DNA from: Acetobacteraceae bacterium
GTDB lineage: Bacteria > Pseudomonadota > Alphaproteobacteria > Acetobacterales > Acetobacteraceae
Length of the DNA stretch: 8,456 nucleotides
Assembly: GCA_003164305.1 (NCBI GenBank)
Contig: PLSZ01000317.1
Location: forward strand, 1-8,456
Direction of reading: 5' to 3'
Position 1 is the first letter of the stretch, and the number at the start of each line of letters is the position of its first letter. Made by a program: the position numbers and the translations under genes. Shown here piece after piece: positions 6,718 through 8,456 of the stretch. The notes under the pieces are model-generated. The model was not told the DNA's origin. It searched no databases and saw nothing but the letters and a program-made list of their open reading frames with translations.

Positions 6718-7695
6718 ATGGTCGCCTCGTTTCAACAAACGCCTGGCAACGCGACAACGGCCACCATCGAAGTCGTTCCACTCACTCTGCACATCGGAGC
6801 GGAGATCCGCGGCGTCGATCTCACCCGGCCTTTGCCGGACGCTCAGTTGAAAGCCGTGCGGGACGCGTTCCTGAAGTGGAAAGTGATCTTCTTCCGGGAC
6901 CAGCACCTCGATCACGCCCAGCATGTGGCGATGGCGCGTCAGTTCGGGGAGCCGACGATCGGCCACGCGGTCTTCGGGCATGTCGATGGGTATCCGGAAA
7001 TTTACTCGGTCGCGAAGAACCGGACCGCGAACGAGAAATACGAAGCGATGATGGTCACGCCGTGGTTTGGTTGGCACACGGACGTGACGGCGGCGGTCAA
7101 TCCGCCTTGTGCCTCCATCCTGCGCGGGGTGACGATACCGCCGTATGGCGGGGATACGTTCTGGACCGATCTCGTCGCGGCTTACGCGGGTTTGTCGGAA
7201 ACGATGCGCGGGTTCGTCGATGGCCTGCGCGGTATCCACGCCTTCGAACCACGCGGCGATGGCAAGGCCGGCGGCACTTACAACGAGCGTGTCAAACGCC
7301 GCGTTTTACGGAGCGAACATCCGCTGGTGACCGTCCATGCCGAGACCGGAGAGCGCGTGCTGTTCGCCAGTCCGTCGTTCCTGAAGTCCGTGGTGGGACT
7401 GACTCCGCGCGAAAGCGTCAAAATCCTCGAGATTCTGTGGGAGCATGTCGTGCGCCCGGAATACACGGTGCGCTTCAAATGGAACGCGGGCGACATCGCG
7501 TTCTGGGACAATCGCTCGACCGCGCATCTGGCGCCGAGAGACATTTTTCAATCCGACTTCGATCGCCAGCTTTATCGGATCACGCTGGTCGGTGAGCCGT
7601 TGATCGGGGTCGATGGCAAACCGTCCCGGGCGATCGAGGGCTTGCCGATCCTTTCGGCGGCGGAAGAACTAAAATTGATGGCGGCGGCGGAGTAA
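6718..7695 (+). CDS. TauD/TfdA-family Fe(II)/2-oxoglutarate-dependent dioxygenase
   Basis: Cytoplasmic oxygenase of 325 residues, close to the usual family size of about 280-330. It couples 2-oxoglutarate decarboxylation to hydroxylation of a substrate that cannot be named from sequence. The metal facial triad is visible: His120 and Asp122 in WFGWHTDVT, and His270 in NRSTAHLAPRD. The 2-oxoglutarate-binding arginine is Arg287 in QLYRITLVGE, with Arg283 four residues before it as in TauD. Other family hallmarks are IGAEIRGVDLTRPL near the N-terminus, ARQFGEPTIGH, PPYGGDTFW and IAFWDNR. The start is ATG 6718, with GGAGG at 6702-6706 (11-base spacer). The longer in-frame ATG 6502 would add 72 residues with no family similarity. 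The stop TAA coincides with the left flank of a repeat element. The family call is firm. The downstream CoA-transferase gene is on the opposite strand. Confidence 0.93.
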   Translation: MVASFQQTPGNATTATIEVVPLTLHIGAEIRGVDLTRPLPDAQLKAVRDAFLKWKVIFFRDQHLDHAQHVAMARQFGEPTIGHAVFGHVDGYPEIYSVAKNRTANEKYEAMMVTPWFGWHTDVTAAVNPPCASILRGVTIPPYGGDTFWTDLVAAYAGLSETMRGFVDGLRGIHAFEPRGDGKAGGTYNERVKRRVLRSEHPLVTVHAETGERVLFASPSFLKSVVGLTPRESVKILEILWEHVVRPEYTVRFKWNAGDIAFWDNRSTAHLAPRDIFQSDFDRQLYRITLVGEPLIGVDGKPSRAIEGLPILSAAEELKLMAAAE

Positions 7696-7841
7696 TACCA
7701 GGCGTCCGAAACATTGACTCTCAATCGCCCTGATCGTCATGGCCCGGCTCGACCGGGCCATCAGCAGACGCACAGTTTGCGTCGAGCGATGGCTCGGTCA
7801 AGCCGAGCCATGACGTGGGTCAATGTTTCGGACGCCTGGTA
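7696..7841. mobile_element. MITE-like palindromic element 1 (146 bp)
   Basis: Non-coding element with perfect 23-bp terminal inverted repeats (7696-7718 and 7819-7841), beginning TACCAGGCGTCC and ending GGACGCCTGGTA. It is flanked on both sides by TAA (7693-7695 and 7842-7844), a possible 3-bp target duplication. Inside are three hairpins: ATGGCCCGG/CCGGGCCAT (7739-7747, 7753-7761), GACGCA/TGCGTC (7767-7772, 7778-7783) and ATGGCTCGG/CCGAGCCAT with a TCAAG loop (7789-7797, 7803-7811). The fully folded form would be a cloverleaf. There is no transposase gene, so it would need one elsewhere. It could also act as the terminator of the dioxygenase transcript. Confidence 0.7.
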
Positions 7842-7844
7842 TAA

Positions 7845-8037
7845 TACCGACCGGCCCAGGGAATGACGTACTGGCGATCGATCCGTCATGCCAGGACCTG
7901 ACCCTGGCATCTCGTGACGCAGGCCCCGTACTCTCAGGTCAGAGCACGAGTTCTGTGCAGGCCGATGCTCGGGTCAAGCCCGAGGATGACGTGACAGGAT
8001 GGTTGCGACCGAAGGTCAACGTCAACGCCGGCTGGTA
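7845..8037. mobile_element. MITE-like palindromic element 2 (193 bp), end to end with element 1
   Basis: The ends TACCGACCGGC (7845-7855) and GCCGGCTGGTA (8027-8037) pair at 9 of 11 positions. The flanks are TAA at 7842-7844, shared with element 1, and TAA at 8038-8040. Internal hairpins are ATGCCAGG/CCTGGCAT (7888-7895, 7903-7910), CTCGTG/CACGAG (7911-7916, 7945-7950) and CTCGGG/CCCGAG with a TCAAG loop (7968-7973, 7979-7984). Order and flanking words match element 1 (GTCAT before the first hairpin; GATGACGTG or CATGACGTG at the last), so both belong to one family, this copy being more diverged. An open frame runs across it (7823-8137) but has no protein-like features. The 30 bp from 8041 to the next gene hold nothing I can name. 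Confidence 0.55.
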
Positions 8038-8070
8038 TAAGGCCGCCGCCCATCGGATCCCCCTTCTGGC

Positions 8071-8456
8071 TCAGATCACGCCGGCTTCGGCGAGGGCCTG
8101 CAATTCCGCCTCGGTCTTCGCCAGCAGCCCGCCATAGATTTCCTGATTGTGTTTGCCAAGCGGCGGGCCGGCATGGGCGATGCGGCCTGGCGTGCCGCGC
8201 AGTTTCGGCACGACGCCCGGCATCGTCACCGGCCCTTCTTCCTCATCCGGAACGACCGCGATGTTTTCCCGGGCTTTGAAGTGCGGGTCGGCGGCGATGT
8301 CCGCGGCGGTATAAATCCCGCCGAACGGCACGTTGGCCTGTTCCAGCCGCGCCTCGATATCGGCGAAATCGTGCGCGGCGATCCAGTCCGCGAGCAGTTG
8401 TTCCAGTTCGTCCGCGCGCTCGATCCGCTCCCGGCTTTTGGCGTAGCGGGGGTCGG
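8071..8456 (-). CDS. CaiB/BaiF family III CoA-transferase, C-terminal part
   Basis: Partial gene: only the last 127 codons are inside the window, and the 5' end lies beyond base 8456. Family III enzymes move CoA between acids through an aspartyl-CoA thioester; the catalytic Asp lies in the missing part. The visible portion reads DPRYAKSRERIERADELEQL, then WIAAHDFADIEARL, VPFGGIYTAADIAADPHFKA and GPPLGKHNQEIYGGLL, which is the standard C-terminal domain, notably the VP-x-G-x-IY...DPHF-x-AR block. A GTG at 8331 is internal (Val), not a start, because the family match continues upstream without a break. Acid and CoA donor are unknown. It is read toward the repeat elements and the dioxygenase, so it is not in that operon. 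Confidence 0.9.
   Translation of the reverse strand, partial: DPRYAKSRERIERADELEQLLADWIAAHDFADIEARLEQANVPFGGIYTAADIAADPHFKARENIAVVPDEEEGPVTMPGVVPKLRGTPGRIAHAGPPLGKHNQEIYGGLLAKTEAELQALAEAGVI

Noticed and set aside
6331..7239. 302-codon - strand frame opposite the dioxygenase
   Set aside because: Very Arg/His-rich and overlaps the well-supported dioxygenase active-site region; treated as antisense shadow.
7739..7811. tRNA-like cloverleaf formed by three hairpins inside the 23-bp stem
   Set aside because: Stem and loop lengths do not fit a tRNA, and there is no T-loop (GTTCRA) or CCA end; a transposon-like palindromic element explains it better.
7695..8040. CRISPR array
   Set aside because: Only palindromic hairpins in two related elements; there are no regularly spaced identical repeats with unique spacers and no cas genes.
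7823..8137. 104-codon + strand frame through repeat element 2
   Set aside because: It spans hairpins of the element and runs into the opposite-strand CoA-transferase gene; the translation has no protein-like pattern.

Overview
The window is about 60-65% G+C. Its gene content and the hairpin-rich intergenic DNA suggest a high-GC alphaproteobacterium. An Acetobacteraceae/Rhodospirillales-type genome is my best guess, but no rRNA or species marker is present, so this is an inference.

Left part (1-2426, + strand): a two-gene operon. The first gene is a bacterial member of the animal-type haem peroxidase superfamily. The second, 16 bp downstream behind a strong Shine-Dalgarno sequence, encodes a 204-residue protein that I do not recognise. 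It is rich in Trp and Tyr near the N-terminus and has a Cys as its second-to-last residue.

Middle part (2439-5899, - strand): an operon convergent with the first. A YcaO-domain enzyme is followed by a 712-residue BTAD-type regulator. The regulator has a winged helix, a BTAD repeat region, a TolB-like/cyclase-associated segment and TPRs. The two genes overlap by the four bases GTGA, so their translation is probably coupled. Divergent from the YcaO gene is a small + strand gene (about 5947-6453) for an unrecognised Trp-containing protein.

Right part (6454-8456): a TauD/TfdA-type Fe(II)/2-oxoglutarate dioxygenase (6718-7695), preceded by a 264-bp leader with a 45-bp-spaced direct repeat and a TTGACA hexamer. 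Its TAA stop abuts two end-to-end, structurally related, MITE-like elements (7696-7841 and 7845-8037), each bounded by TACC...GGTA and flanked by TAA. The window ends in the 3' part of a CaiB/BaiF family III CoA-transferase gene on the - strand.

Working hypothesis: the YcaO enzyme (ATP-dependent amide-backbone activation), its co-transcribed regulator, the haem peroxidase and the orphan 204-residue protein (possible substrate or partner) form one peptide- or protein-modification locus. The sequence shows only adjacency and domain identity; the functional link is inferred. The dioxygenase and CoA-transferase look more like ordinary catabolic genes.
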